DNA of 64,000 bases from the NCBI GenBank assembly GCA_017506865.1, contig JAFCMP010000001.1, forward strand, positions 1,116,001 through 1,180,000. Reading direction: 5' to 3'. The notes beneath the pieces are model-generated. The model was given only the letters and a program-made list of their open reading frames with translations. It was not told the origin of the DNA and did no database searches. A program made the translations under genes and the position numbers. Position 1 is the first letter of the stretch. Every line of letters begins with the position of its first letter. Positions 24,501 to 33,400 of the stretch are shown piece after piece. Source of the stretch: Tribonema minus. Its lineage: Eukaryota; Sar; Xanthophyceae; Tribonematales; Tribonemataceae.

Positions 24501-27290
24501 TGCTCTGGCACGCCAAGACCCTGTGAATCCATAGAGTGCCAGAGCATGGGAATGCTGCGAGCTGTATCTCCACCAAACTGCCTCCATGAGGTGAACGTGA
24601 AGTTGATGTTGAAGTTAACCGGCTTTGACATACCTGAGCCTGCTCCTCTGGGGTGAACTTGGCCCAATGCGCAGCGATCTTCTTCTTCAGCAGCACCGCC
24701 GCCAGCTGCCGCACCTGCACGAATGCAATCAAACTTCATTTCATCAGAGCACGTCTCACATGCGAAGATGCGAGATCCAGCCAGCTTCACGGTGCAGCGG
24801 CAGCAGCTGTTGCCGTCAGTGCCTCTGGCACCATCAACTACTGCTGCTGCCGAAGCTCCATTCACCACAGCGTGTTGATGTGCCAGGTGTAGAGATCACG
24901 CCAACTTCAGGTGTAGAGATCACGCCAACTTCAATATCCACAAGCAGAAGGCGTGTTATGTAGTCCAGAGACCACGTCAACATCGATATCGCGGCAGGGA
25001 CCACGCCAACTTCAATGAAAGCAGCAGGCTTGCTTCTGACGCCGGTCACGTCGCAACACACATTCCCGCAGACGCGTACAAACTCCGACTGCTTACACTT
25101 CGGCACACAATAATGGGATTGCATGCGAAAGCCTGCGCTTTTGCCGTTTGCCGCGCCGGCATGCTCGATGAAACCGCTCACATCATGACTGCGGGTGCCA
25201 GACTCAACATAGTGTATGGTACAAGTTGAAGTAAGAATTGGTGACGCAGCAGTAAATCCGGCCACTCATGTCGCCGTGGGAACAGTCCGAACTCAACTTC
25301 AAGTCCTGACGTGCCGGCAACAGCCTACCTGTCCGTGCGCGCTGATCTGCATGGTGCCCATGCGCCGCGACGCTGAATGCTTCAACTTCACACACACCAG
25401 CGCAAGTTCAAGGCTAACATCTCGTCACGCAGCGCAGCACGCGCTGCCTGCGGCATCTTTGTGTACGCAGTGCTGCAGCTCCGTGCAGAGTCGGCACTTT
25501 GCATATAACAAGCGCACCTGAGCGTGCATGCTGGTCTGCATGAGTTCCCGAACAACTTCGAGCAACCTCAGCTTCAAGTGCTTTGCGTTTAGGTTCTGCC
25601 ATGCAGACCCAATTAGCCCCCACATGGTCATGCAGGCTGATCTGTACAGTGCTCACGGGCGCCAGCACGCATCGCGAATTCGTTGCGTACTCGGCGCTGC
25701 AGGTCACTGCAGAGTCGCGACTCGCACGCCCAACCTCAAGTTGAAGTTCAGTGAATTCAAGTTTCAGTCGCGCAGGCCCCTAGCCCACCTGTTCGTGCCG
25801 GCTGATCTGCATGGTGCTCATGAGCGCCGGCATGCACTGCGGCTTCTTTGTGTACTGCTTCAGGTCCTTACAAACTCAGTGAATTAACCTGAACTTCAAC
25901 TTATGCAAGTTCAAGTTCTGTCTTGCAGACCGTCCAGCTCACCTGTTCGTGCGGGCTGATCTGCATGGTGCTCATGAGCGCCGGCACGCACTGCGGCTTC
26001 TTAGTGTACTGCTTCAGTATCTCCTCCGCCGCCTTGATCTGCTCCGTGTCGTTCACGAAGCACCGCAGCATGATGGGCTCCAGCGCGGCAGGGTTGCTCC
26101 GCAGCTGCGCGTAGTGCAGCGCAAAAAAACATCAGGCTGCGGCAGCGGCGACCACAGTTGTTGGTGGAAGGCACTTGCGGCTGACCATCCCTGGTCACCC
26201 AGACCTCTACGATCTTTTGATTCGTTTTCATTAGGAATAATACTGTACAACAGGCATCCTATGCCCGATGTCGTTTTCTGGGCAGGCCGCGCGCAGGCAA
26301 AAGGGGTGAACGCGGCAGTTGCGTGAAGAGGATTGTGAAACAGGGGGATTGGGGACACACACGGTGCACGCTTCAGTGCGTACAATCATAGTGGTACTGC
26401 CAACACGATGCAGATACACGGCTCCTGCAGGATTGAGTTGCAGTTGAATAAGGCCGGTCAAATGTGTGTATTTCATAGACGTTGTGAAGCAACAAGAATC
26501 TGAGGCTTTTGACGAGCCCTCTCGCCGAATAAACCATTGTGTCAAGTATATAATGGGAGGCACTGGCATATTGCGGTACCAGATCATTGTAAAAGTGCAT
26601 CACGAAAGTGAAGTGGAGCGTCAACTGACAAACCTACCGCAGCTAACTACACACAATTGCGGCAGCGCCGTCAGCATCGTGCTACGCAAACGCGGCCAAG
26701 AGTACTCCAGCTACTGTACCCTGTCACGAGGGGCAGCAGAAGTGGACCTCCTGGCTGCTCTGCTTGTTGCTCACACTTTGCACCGCACGCTTACAGTAGT
26801 GGTTGTTGAACCATGTAACATTGCTGCAGTATTTCCAAATTTGCATGGTGATGCACCACTGCCATAGTCTAAAATCACTACTTTTTGTTGGCAGTCTAAA
26901 ATGCCTGCAGGACCAAAACTGCACCGTTCCCGTCACCGTGTGAAGTGGCAGGGTCACTGAATGAAATTAACACAAGGTTAGCATTTGCCACACATAGCAA
27001 CATCTTGCATGGGCCAACAGCAATGGCACCAGAGCAGCAGACTGCTTTGTGACTTGAACCAAATAAAGTACCTGCTGACCAATTGAGCACCCATCACGCC
27101 TTCAACACCTCTGTATTGGCTCTGATGACACAGGCGTAGGCACGATCTGCGCCGAAACAGATGCTTGCACCAGGCAGCGCGGTATTGTGGCTCAATACAC
27201 TCTGGAGGGAGGGAGATGACATTCACCATAAAGTGTGCGGCCGTCTCTCACCTCAGCCACATGGGCGGCTATTTGCTCCTTGGTCGCCAT
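3555..27290 (-). CDS. IPO4: importin-4 (karyopherin beta, HEAT repeats), 25 exons
   Basis: HEAT-repeat nuclear import receptor that binds RanGTP and carries cargo such as histones through the nuclear pore (family knowledge). I rebuilt 25 exons, all in phase: 27290-27252, 26104-25943, 24714-24634, 23653-23381, 21416-21177, 20299-20150, 19271-19146, 18459-18318, 17485-17331, 16333-16184, 15415-15293, 14636-14538, 13863-13702, 12048-11800, 11026-10825, 9931-9846, 9238-9198, 8517-8475, 8033-7980, 7292-7158, 6345-6260, 5462-5372, 4902-4780, 4300-4154, 3734-3555. The product is about 1,112 residues, matching the family's 1,050-1,080. Exon 3 (VRQLAAVLLKKKIAAHW) is the conserved importin-beta N-terminal segment. 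CLGQLSEHCQPDILEY and LPALLSALPLKVDAQE follow the IPO4 order. Acidic loops lie near residues 635-654 and 818-859. Most exons end CAG before GTG and most introns are phase 0. The 13-codon first exon (MATKEQIAAHVAE) and the last exon's 3' end are the least certain. Confidence 0.88.
4651..4760 (-). repeat. echo of importin-4 exon 23 (donor side)
   Basis: Bases 4651-4693 repeat 4773-4818: the same CCACCTG splice-donor edge followed by GGCGCGGCCATGAC, about 125 bp from the true exon end. Between them lies a short tandem of TACCCCCTATC units (about 4699-4750). Confidence 0.75.
5136..5322 (-). repeat. echoes of importin-4 exon 22 (donor side)
   Basis: The donor edge of exon 22 (GCACGCACCTGCAGCAGCTC at 5364-5383) recurs in degraded form at about 5136-5158, 5163-5195 and 5286-5320, each with CTGCAG or CTGC next to GCGCGC-rich sequence. 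Confidence 0.6.
6365..6785. repeat. degenerate minisatellite in importin-4 intron 20
   Basis: Imperfect tandem units built on GCTCAGCAATCACACAC and ATCATTGCTCAGC run for about 420 bp, with unit length drifting around 22-35 bp. The array lies upstream (in transcription sense) of exon 21. It makes translated frames rich in His, Ser and Thr that are not genes. Confidence 0.7.
9950..10112. repeat. two-copy tandem repeat beside importin-4 exon 16
   Basis: Two divergent units of about 75-85 bp follow one another, both containing GCAGCTGCAGCT, a CATTCAGGCA or CATGCAACA block, GGGACA or GGACAA, and GGC-TAGG-GAGCTGG. They lie in the intron on the acceptor side of exon 16. They are too diverged to say whether they derive from the exon. 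Confidence 0.5.
10296..10745 (-). repeat. three echoes of importin-4 exon 15 (donor side)
   Basis: The donor end of exon 15 (CACCTCCGAGGGCCGCGCAC and the following GAGTCGACATCCTCCTTCAT) recurs near 10648-10740 (offset 174 bp, almost intact, donor included), 10495-10560 and 10296-10350 (progressively degraded). Read on the minus strand, the copies still resemble the KVMKEDVDSAVVAHACAA segment. Confidence 0.88.
11047..11067 (-). repeat. poly-C tract at importin-4 exon 15 acceptor
   Basis: A G run on the plus strand, so poly-C in the transcript, lies 15-40 nt upstream of the exon 15 acceptor. It probably serves as the polypyrimidine tract. Similar runs precede exons 9, 13 and 20. Confidence 0.6.
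11478..11790 (-). repeat. echoes of importin-4 exon 14 plus CATGCCTACATACCC minisatellite
   Basis: The exon 14 donor edge (CTCACCTCGCTGCGGATCTC at 11795) recurs at 11488-11532 and 11674-11715. The later copy keeps the CAGGCACTCCA-TGA-GGCCTG block of the exon. Between the copies lie tandem units of the type CACATGCCTACATACCCC and TACGCCACCACATGCAT. Confidence 0.8.
13190..13625 (-). repeat. four echoes of importin-4 exon 13 (donor side)
   Basis: The exon 13 donor edge (GCAGTTACCTCCGCCAGCAG at 13694-13713) and the preceding GAGCGCTGTGACC recur near 13195-13255, 13325-13380, 13425-13480 and 13530-13605, at about 110-130 bp spacing. The nearest copy keeps GCGGCAGTTACGGCGGTTAC almost intact; the farthest are strongly decayed. 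Confidence 0.85.
14735..15120. repeat. interstitial telomere-like TTAGGG patches
   Basis: Degenerate CCCTAA/CCCTGA runs occur near 14740-14757 and 15040-15060, and TTAGTTAGGGTTAGAG near 15099-15116. Isolated patches also occur at 7480, 18476, 19668, 20935, 22317, 48245 and 50718, nearly all in introns. They are too short and mixed to be a telomere. Confidence 0.6.
15541..15925 (-). repeat. three echoes of importin-4 exon 11 (acceptor side)
   Basis: Bases 15541-15604 repeat 15361-15424 with one visible mismatch, exactly 180 bp away, including the acceptor (CAG before ATGCTGCA in minus sense). Shorter, weaker copies lie at about 15725-15777 and 15862-15920. All start at the exon's 5' edge and stop inside it. 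Confidence 0.92.
16039..16165 (+). repeat. dispersed repeat family B, copy 1
   Basis: About 125 bp containing CTCGCCCAGGGCGC, AGCCCAGATGAATGG and GAATCTACATGTCGTGTGAC, inside importin-4 intron 10. Related copies lie at 50380-50515 and 53655-53768 on the same strand and at 56655-56740 reversed. Confidence 0.8.
16560..16745 (-). repeat. echo of importin-4 exon 10 (acceptor side)
   Basis: CTTGACGTTGTCCGTCGCGT and the following GAGCAGCATG, GACGGGGAGGATCTCCTGCG occur at 16570-16630 and in the true exon at 16280-16337. The copy includes the acceptor and about 60 bp of upstream intron. A weaker copy of the intron part follows at 16680-16740. Confidence 0.85.
17860..18200 (-). repeat. three echoes of importin-4 exon 8 (donor side)
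   Basis: The exon 8 donor region (AACTTCACCTTCCGTGATGA at 18310) recurs at 18145-18195 as AACTTCACCTTCAGAGATAA with GCCCATGACTGCGACGCCCG, at 18045-18085, and in weaker form at 17863-17910. Confidence 0.75.
19014..19105 (-). repeat. echo of importin-4 exon 7 (donor side)
   Basis: Bases 19020-19101 match 19144-19225 closely, offset 124 bp. They share ATGGACTGCGTGTTGG, CCGTCGTAGTCCTCGTC and GCGCCTCGTACGTGA. The donor edge is present in both. Confidence 0.92.
20996..21050 (-). repeat. echo of importin-4 exon 5 (donor side)
   Basis: This 55-bp segment repeats 21172-21226 with one visible mismatch (GTTGCAGAGG against GTTGCACAGG), offset 176 bp, donor site included. Confidence 0.93.
21500..21950 (-). 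repeat. three echoes of importin-4 exon 5 (acceptor side)
   Basis: The exon 5 acceptor region (GAGCTCTGCAGCGCGGCGAC through GGTCCACCAGGGCCTGCGCG) recurs near 21521-21590, 21689-21750 and 21888-21945, spaced about 155-200 bp. The first two keep the CTGCGCGGGTT acceptor; the third is decayed. Exon 5 is thus echoed on both sides. Confidence 0.9.
22500..23262 (-). repeat. echoes of importin-4 exon 4 (donor side)
   Basis: The exon 4 donor edge (ACCTGCAGGAAGAGCGCCTT, then CAGTGACGCAAAGTGCGCC) recurs near 22537-22565, 22725-22765, 22845-22880, 22950-22985, 23055-23105 and 23218-23262. The last keeps ACCTGCAGGAAAAGCG and GACGCAAAG. AAAACTTCAA and TTTCAAGTACATCA occur in two successive units, showing that whole units were copied. 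Confidence 0.8.
22771..22793. repeat. (CA)n microsatellite
   Basis: About eleven perfect AC dinucleotides, inside the exon 4 echo array of importin-4 intron 4. Confidence 0.95.
23738..24080 (-). repeat. three echoes of importin-4 exon 4 (acceptor side)
   Basis: Bases 23738-23822 repeat 23575-23660 (GCCATGAGCGTCGCGACGGC, GTGCCGCACGAGCCGCTG, GCGCGTTTTTGACCTG), offset about 163 bp, with the acceptor. Shorter copies lie at 23905-23955 (again ending GCGCGTTTTTGACCTGGC) and near 24050-24075. One copy carries an in-frame stop, so it cannot substitute for the exon. Confidence 0.9.
25320..25875 (-). repeat. four echoes of importin-4 exon 2 (donor side)
   Basis: The exon 2 donor region (CACCTGTTCGTGCGGGCTGA, TCTGCATGGTGCTCATGAGC) recurs near 25783-25870 (offset 154 bp, nearly identical for about 80 bp), 25615-25690, 25515-25550 and 25325-25385. 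Similarity falls with distance from the exon. Confidence 0.92.
26135..26233 (+). repeat. dispersed repeat family A, copy 1
   Basis: About 100 bp containing GCAGCGGCGACCAC, TTGGTGGAAGGCACTTGCGG and GATCTTTTGATTCGTTTTCA, in intron 1 of importin-4 just upstream (in the sense of that gene) of exon 2. Related copies lie at 51145-51247 (+) and 63541-63645 (-). Confidence 0.85.
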
Positions 27291-28543
27291 CACAATGAGC
27301 TGCTCCTCGCCGCTGAGCTAATCGATGGAGTCTCCCCGCTTCCTGCCGCCAAGAGTGGTGGCTCTGCTTTCTTCGCAGTACTTGCAAGTTTGAATCTGTA
27401 GTTCAACTCCCGCCTTCGCCTCTGTGGCTGAGGGCACGCGCATACATGAACACGCATTCCACATTCGAAGTATCCTATGGACTTCAGGTTTTATAGCTGG
27501 ACACTTTGTCTGCTGCTCATGAAGGGGCTCCCGCGGAGGGGCAAAGCAGAAAGCATACATGTACGGATGTCAACAAGCTAATGATTTGTATGTTGGAACT
27601 TCGGTTTGCGAAATTCTACAGGACGAGGCCAATGCAAGACCAAGCTGCCGCAGGTTCGCAGTCAGTGAGCAGTGCGGCAAGCACATGCCAACAATCCTGA
27701 GCAGCAGCGAGGCACCACTGCATGACACACTGGTAGCACACGGCATCGCGCCCTCACACCCCTGTATGCGTTCTGCCGAGAAAGCACTACTGTAGGCGCT
27801 CTCTGCATTCACACGGCCCAACTTGTTGAACAACTCCGGCCTGTGCACAGTGCTCAACCGCTCGCCGTCCATCGGTATACCTACCGCTAGCCGCCAGCAG
27901 CGCCGTCAATGACGCAAACAGCACCTCTCAGCGGGCATCAATTACTGGGCGCAGAGGCATGAGGCAAGAGACGCAGGGTGTGTGATCTGATGTACTTCAT
28001 TGGATCTTGATGCTCTCCTGCGGTAGGCCAGCCCCCCGCCCCGGCAGGTTGTGCACCCACAGGTTAGGTTTCAGAAAACGGTGGAGAAAGGGAGGCCAGG
28101 TTTGCCGCTGAACCACAGGCAGATGCTGCCCTTTACGGTTTCAGAATGCACAACAGTTGACGGTTGTCTGAGTGCAGGGCGGTACGGCTTTGCTGGTCTG
28201 CCGCCAATGCCACGTCATCATCATGGGCCTGCCGTGCACATGGCCGCGTGCCTCTGATACTCTCGGCTTTCCGCCGATGGGCGCTGTTTGGGGCCATCAG
28301 CTGGCCGTCCTTCGGCCGACGCGGCGACGCGGCACCGCGCATGGCTTGCGCTCGCGAGCGCAGCAGCAGCGCTCAGCGCAGCACCTCCAGCAGTACATGC
28401 GCACCGCCGGAGTACACTCCGAGTACACAAGTACGGGCGGCTGAGAGCGGGCGGCGCGCCGCAAGGGGGGCATCAGGGCAGGCACACGCCCTCATGAGAT
28501 AACTGCCATGTTGAACGCTGCCGCTGCTGCGCGCGCGCTGTCG
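27291..28543. other. spacer upstream of importin-4
   Basis: No gene is supported here. It should hold the importin-4 promoter and the 3' end of the upstream minus-strand gene. Open frames of 60-112 codons on both strands show no domain. Confidence 0.4.
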
Positions 28544-30129
28544 TCAGCCGACCGTCTCCCACTGTATCGTGACGCGGCGCCGCACCGCGCGCGCGACGCT
28601 CACGAGCGCGGCGTCGAACGCGTAGCGCGCCGCTAGAAACGCGCTCGGCGCGCGCGGCGCCCCGAGCACGACGCCCAGCGCCGCCGCGTGCACGTACAGC
28701 GACAGCAGCAGCGGCTGCCTGCTGAGCACTGCCGCGAGGCCGAGCGCGCCGACGAGCGCCGCCGCGGCGGTGTGCGCGGCCGTGGCCCCGGCGCCGTCGG
28801 CCGGCGGTTTCGTGAACGGCCCGGGGACGCCGGTGAGCGGCGGCGGCTCGACGCGCGCGGGCGCGGCGATCCACTCGCCGCACGCCGCGTTGAGCGCAAG
28901 GGCCGCGTAGTTGAGGGCGAGGATGCAGGCGAAGAGGGCCTGGAGCCAGCGCAGCTCCAGAGCGTCCGCGGCGTGCGGCTCCGGCCAGCTGATGGCCGTG
29001 TACGCGACGCCCGCATTGAAGGTGCCGCCGCTCGCGTCCTCGTCGTTGGTCGTCTGCGGCGCGCAAGCGCGGGGGGGTGGGGGGATGGGGGGGGGGGGGG
29101 GGGGGGAGGAGAGTGAGCTCCCCTCAAGCGTATATTGCAAGTGACATGCACTGCAGCCGGGCAGCACACGCTGTCCGTGTTCAAGGTTCAAGGTGTTGGT
29201 GTGAGGTTAGGAGGGGTGGGGGATGGGGGCGGTGGGGGAGGAGAGCTCATATGCATCAGATCTGCTGAACCTCGTACGGATCCCCGCAGCAATCATCAAT
29301 GGCTGAGACTTAAACCATGTATAGGCACTGCCACAGTTGGCGGTGCCCCTGAGTGTAGGGTGTGCCGAGGCTGAAACAGGTAGGTAGCACCGGCTGAAGG
29401 CGGAGCCGCCAGCGCCCTCCGTGTCTCATGGTCAAGCTCTCATGTTGGTGATCGCCAGCAACGTTGACTCAGCGCCTGGCATGTGTCCCTGAGATGTCCG
29501 TGGGTGCGCGAGGACGTGACAGGCGGCACTACGGCAGCGCTCGGCACACGTGCACGCTACATGTTGCACCCAAGCGGGGGCGGGGCGACTGCTCAGGCCC
29601 CGCGGCAAGTCGGACAAGACCTTGTCAGACACCCACCCACAAACAAACGTTTACTTATAGAGGAGCAGTCGGTTAATGATCTGTAAGGTTTTTTGTGTTG
29701 CGAAGTCGCACTCAGATCAGATCTAAAATCTACACATCAACTGTGGCGGAACTCGCAAGGCTGTGCAACTCTGGTGCATTATGAGCACGGCCCAGAGCCG
29801 TCCAACAACTAGACCCTCCTCCTGCCTTGTGGCTTCCTTGCTCCCTTCCCAACTATAGCTGTCTTGCTTGTCTGCTTGTAGCAGTTCTGCCTTCTTGCAA
29901 GTGCAACATTTGTCACCTGATTGAGCGGCAGCCCCAGCAGCCACCCCCCTCCCCACGACAGCTGCACTGGCACAGTCCCGCTGATTTCCTCACTCGGCAC
30001 CGCTGTCGCCAGGCTAGGCTTGTGGTAGTACAGCAGGCTAGGCAATGGCTTCGCCGCATCGTCCCCTGTGCCATCCGCAGCATGCGGGCTGGCTGAGCGC
30101 TTGATGTTCATGCTGTCTGCCTGACCCAA
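28544..30129 (-). CDS. unrecognised multi-pass membrane protein
   Basis: A terminal exon runs from 29053 (acceptor after a poly-C tract, GCGCCGCAG) to a stop at 28544 and encodes 169 residues. Hydrophobic stretches LFACILALNYAALALNAA and ALVGALGLAAVL then LLSLYVHAAALGVVLGA suggest three membrane segments. The C-terminus ends RRRVTIQWETVG. A plausible first exon is 30129-29917 (MGQADSMNIKRSASP to LLGLPLNQ), ending CAG before GTGACA. Joined directly in phase 0 the product is about 240 residues; a further small exon in between cannot be excluded. The gene diverges from the MYB gene with under 300 bp between starts. I do not recognise the family. Confidence 0.5.
29085..29106 (-). repeat. poly-C tract at acceptor of membrane-protein exon
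   Basis: A long G run on the plus strand, poly-C in the transcript, ends about 30 nt upstream of the acceptor at 29054 and probably acts as its polypyrimidine tract. Confidence 0.55.
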
Positions 30130-30417
30130 TGCACAAAGCTACAGCTGTTGATAAGCGGCTGTAGGCAATGGCATCCTGATGCTGTAGTGAGCGATGTGCC
30201 AGCTGCAGGGTTGAATGGGGGGGGGAGGGGGAAAATTACACACGGTTTCACGATGTAACCGAACTGCTAAAACGGAGCCGCACAGGAGCCCGACACAGGG
30301 CGTAGGACGCTGCCTAAGGACCAGCTGCTTCTGCGCTCTGGCCGTAGCCCTTGTTTGCTTCAGCGAGGCCGTCTACATTGCATGAGTGCATACTGCTGAG
30401 GCTCTCGAGTCGCCGAC
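30130..30417. promoter_or_regulatory. shared divergent promoter region
   Basis: The 288 bp between the start of the minus-strand membrane-protein gene and the plus-strand MYB gene must contain both promoters. It carries a short G-run and no recognisable TATA box. Inferred from gene layout only. Confidence 0.4.
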
Positions 30418-33400
30418 ATGCACCTTCCCCTTAAGCTAGAACACGGCATGTCCGCAGCCACCGGCGAGCTGGAGTCACCGAATCTCTCGTCGTTCGAGCT
30501 CTCGCCAGGCGGCGGCACTCCCGAGTCGACGGACACTCAGGGGGGGTTTTGCAAGGCGCGACGATCATGGTCCACGAAAGAGGACGCCGCCATCAGAAGC
30601 CTCGTAGACAAGCTTGGCATGCAAGCATGGTCACAGGTGGCGGCAGCGATGGAAACTGAGTACGCGATATTTGGCAGGACCAGCAAACAAATTTGGGAGG
30701 TCAGTGACCTTGGTCACGAGTCCAAGCAGAAAAAAAATCTGCAGCTATCGTGTATGTTCCAGCTGAAAGAAGTATGATTGAACACAATAGCTTCATCGCT
30801 TCTTTCATGATTCAAAACGAGTGTGATGCGTTCCCTGTGCACCGGGATAGACAACAGCGTGGCAAGGCATGGATGCAGCAGCTAATCAGTAGCAGCTGGA
30901 CTGGGCAATTCCTGCAGTCTGTGACCTTCTCACTTGACCCAGGTGGCGTTGTGTTATTGGTGCCATCGACAACTAGCTCGGGCACACACAAGTGCAGTGG
31001 CACAACAACATATGACCAATATAGCGACTACTTGCTGTGATCATGCGCCGACTGTTGTCCCAACCCCCCTCCTCGCCGGGCAGCTAGGTCAGCCACTGAA
31101 TACCCGTGCAGCCGCCATGTATGTACGGGCGGGCGTCAAGCGGGGACGCATTGTGGCTGGCACGCACGTGCAGTACTCGTGTGCTTCAGCTCAATCCTCG
31201 ACCCATTAGAGCCTGCATTGAACAGCTCACTCCGTATTGTGCAGCGCCCACGCACCCACGTGTACCTCATGTCATGCAGCAACAGCCTCAGAGCGACCAC
31301 CTCTCACAACCTGCCTGATCTCATCTCGCATACCCCTTGCCACCCAGCCCTACTGACCCCCCCCCCCCCCCCCCCCCCCCCCCAACAAACCATAATTATT
31401 CGACTGCGCCGCGCAGCGCTGGCACAACCACCTGTCGCCGGGCATCAGCAAGGCGCCGTGGACGCCGCAGGAGGAGCGCGTCATGGCTCAGGTGATGCTC
31501 AGCAGAGGCCTGCAGCCTTGTGACGTAACTGGCGCGCGTCGCAGGCGAACAGCAGAGCAGCAGGAAGACCGACGCCTGTGGCTTGGATCGTGGAGGGACC
31601 ACAACAGCTGTGCTTGCTGTGGCTGGGACTGAGAGAGCGATTGCACGTTTTATTATTATTACAGAGAGATGAAAGTGGGTGACGTTTTTCGCCCTCCTTA
31701 AGGGCCCTGGCGCTGTGAGATCATTGTGTGCCATTGGTGCCACTTGCGACATATCTTTATTTATCCAGTGCCTGTCTCATATGTTTGGTGTTGCCTTTGT
31801 GTTCAAATGTGCCACTGGTGGCCCCAGCGCCACCGCCCCTGCCTGCTGGTGCTGCTTGCTGCTGTGCGACATCCATATGCATCGATATCAGTACCCCAAA
31901 GTTGTAACTAGCCTGCAGAGACACTAGGACAAATGTGGCACAGTTGCCACCGCCAGGCGAGGGCCCTGAAGGAGAACGAAAAACGTCACCCACTTTCATC
32001 TCTCTCTTTTATTAGACGGGGCTGTGGCGATGACGCTCCGCCTAGGGCTTGAGCTTGTCGCACTGCAACCAGGGCTTGGTCCCCCCTCACTACGTCATTT
32101 GGCTCATAGTTCATCATGACCTGTCGGTGAAAGTCTGGTGATTGCAGACGGGCTGCACGCTCTCTGCGCACCGGGGGTCTCGCCTGGCCGCTGCACATGT
32201 GAACCTCTTGTCGCAGGGCTAGCATCACCCAGCGTGCGCTGCGCAATCGATCCGCCAGATTCGGGCAGAACGCTGCGGCGGGCGTGCTGCTGACGCCATC
32301 GCTCCTTGTCTTGCATGGCTGTCGTCAGCTCGTGTCATGAGACGTCGGGTTGACTCCCGCAACGAGCGCAACCCTTATTTCTACTGCGATGTTTGTAACA
32401 TTTGCGCCGCACGGCCCATGCGCTACGCACACTCCCGGTGTTGCGCAGGCACACGCGGAGCTCGGCAACCGGTGGTCCGAGATCGCCAAGCGCCTCCCCG
32501 GCCGCACCGACAACCACGTCAAGAACCACTGGTACTCGTCCATGCGCCGCAACGTGCGCCGCCTCACGCGCGAGGTCGGCGGCGACGAGCACGGCGGCAG
32601 CGGCGGCGGCGGCGGCGGCGGCAGCGGCAGCGGCGGCAGCGCCGAGAAGCGCAAGCTCAGCAGCAGCAGCAGCGGCGGCGGCGGCGGCGGCAGCGCGAGC
32701 GAGGACAGCGGCGCCGGCGGCGCGCCGCGGCGGCGCCGCAGGGCCGCGCCGCTGGCGGAGCTGCAGCGCTACTTCAAGGCGGCAACGGTCGCGGCGGACG
32801 ATGCGGTGGCGAAGGCAAAGGCGAAGGCGGCGGCAGCGGCGGATGGCAGCGGCGGCGGCGGTGGCGGCGGCGGCGACGGCGGCGACGGCGGCGGCAGCAC
32901 GCTGTCCGTCGATGTGGATGAGGCGCTGCTTGCCGACAGCACGGGGATCAGGCCGCTCAACTCGCCGATGCGGCGCATGGCGCTGCTCGTTGCGGGCCAC
33001 AACGCGGACTTCCGTGAGCGCCTGCGCGCGGAGCTCGCCGCCAGCGGCGGTCTGCACTGCGACGCTGCCGCCGCCGGCGGCAACAGCGCAGGCGGTGACG
33101 GCAGCGGCGGCGGCAGACAACACGATGAGCGCAAGCCCGCAGCGGTGGCGGCATGGGGGGGCAGCAAATCCGCACGCGGCGATGCCGGTACGAGTGCTGC
33201 ACAGCCTCCTGCTGCTGCTGCTGCTGCCGCTGCTGCCGTCCCCGCAGTGCGCCGTGGGCGTTCAGCCGCCGCAGCAGCGGCTGGCGCCAGCCGTAGCGAC
33301 ACCGCTGCCGCCGCCGCTGCTGCTGCCGCCGCCGCGGCCGCAGCGGCAGCGCCCGAGGCCGTGCCGCCGGAACGCGCCGCTGCGCAACCAAACACGGAGG

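Noticed and set aside
26466..26867. 133-codon plus-strand frame inside importin-4 intron 1
   Set aside because: Unusually normal amino-acid composition, but no recognisable family, no splice or promoter support; left unannotated.
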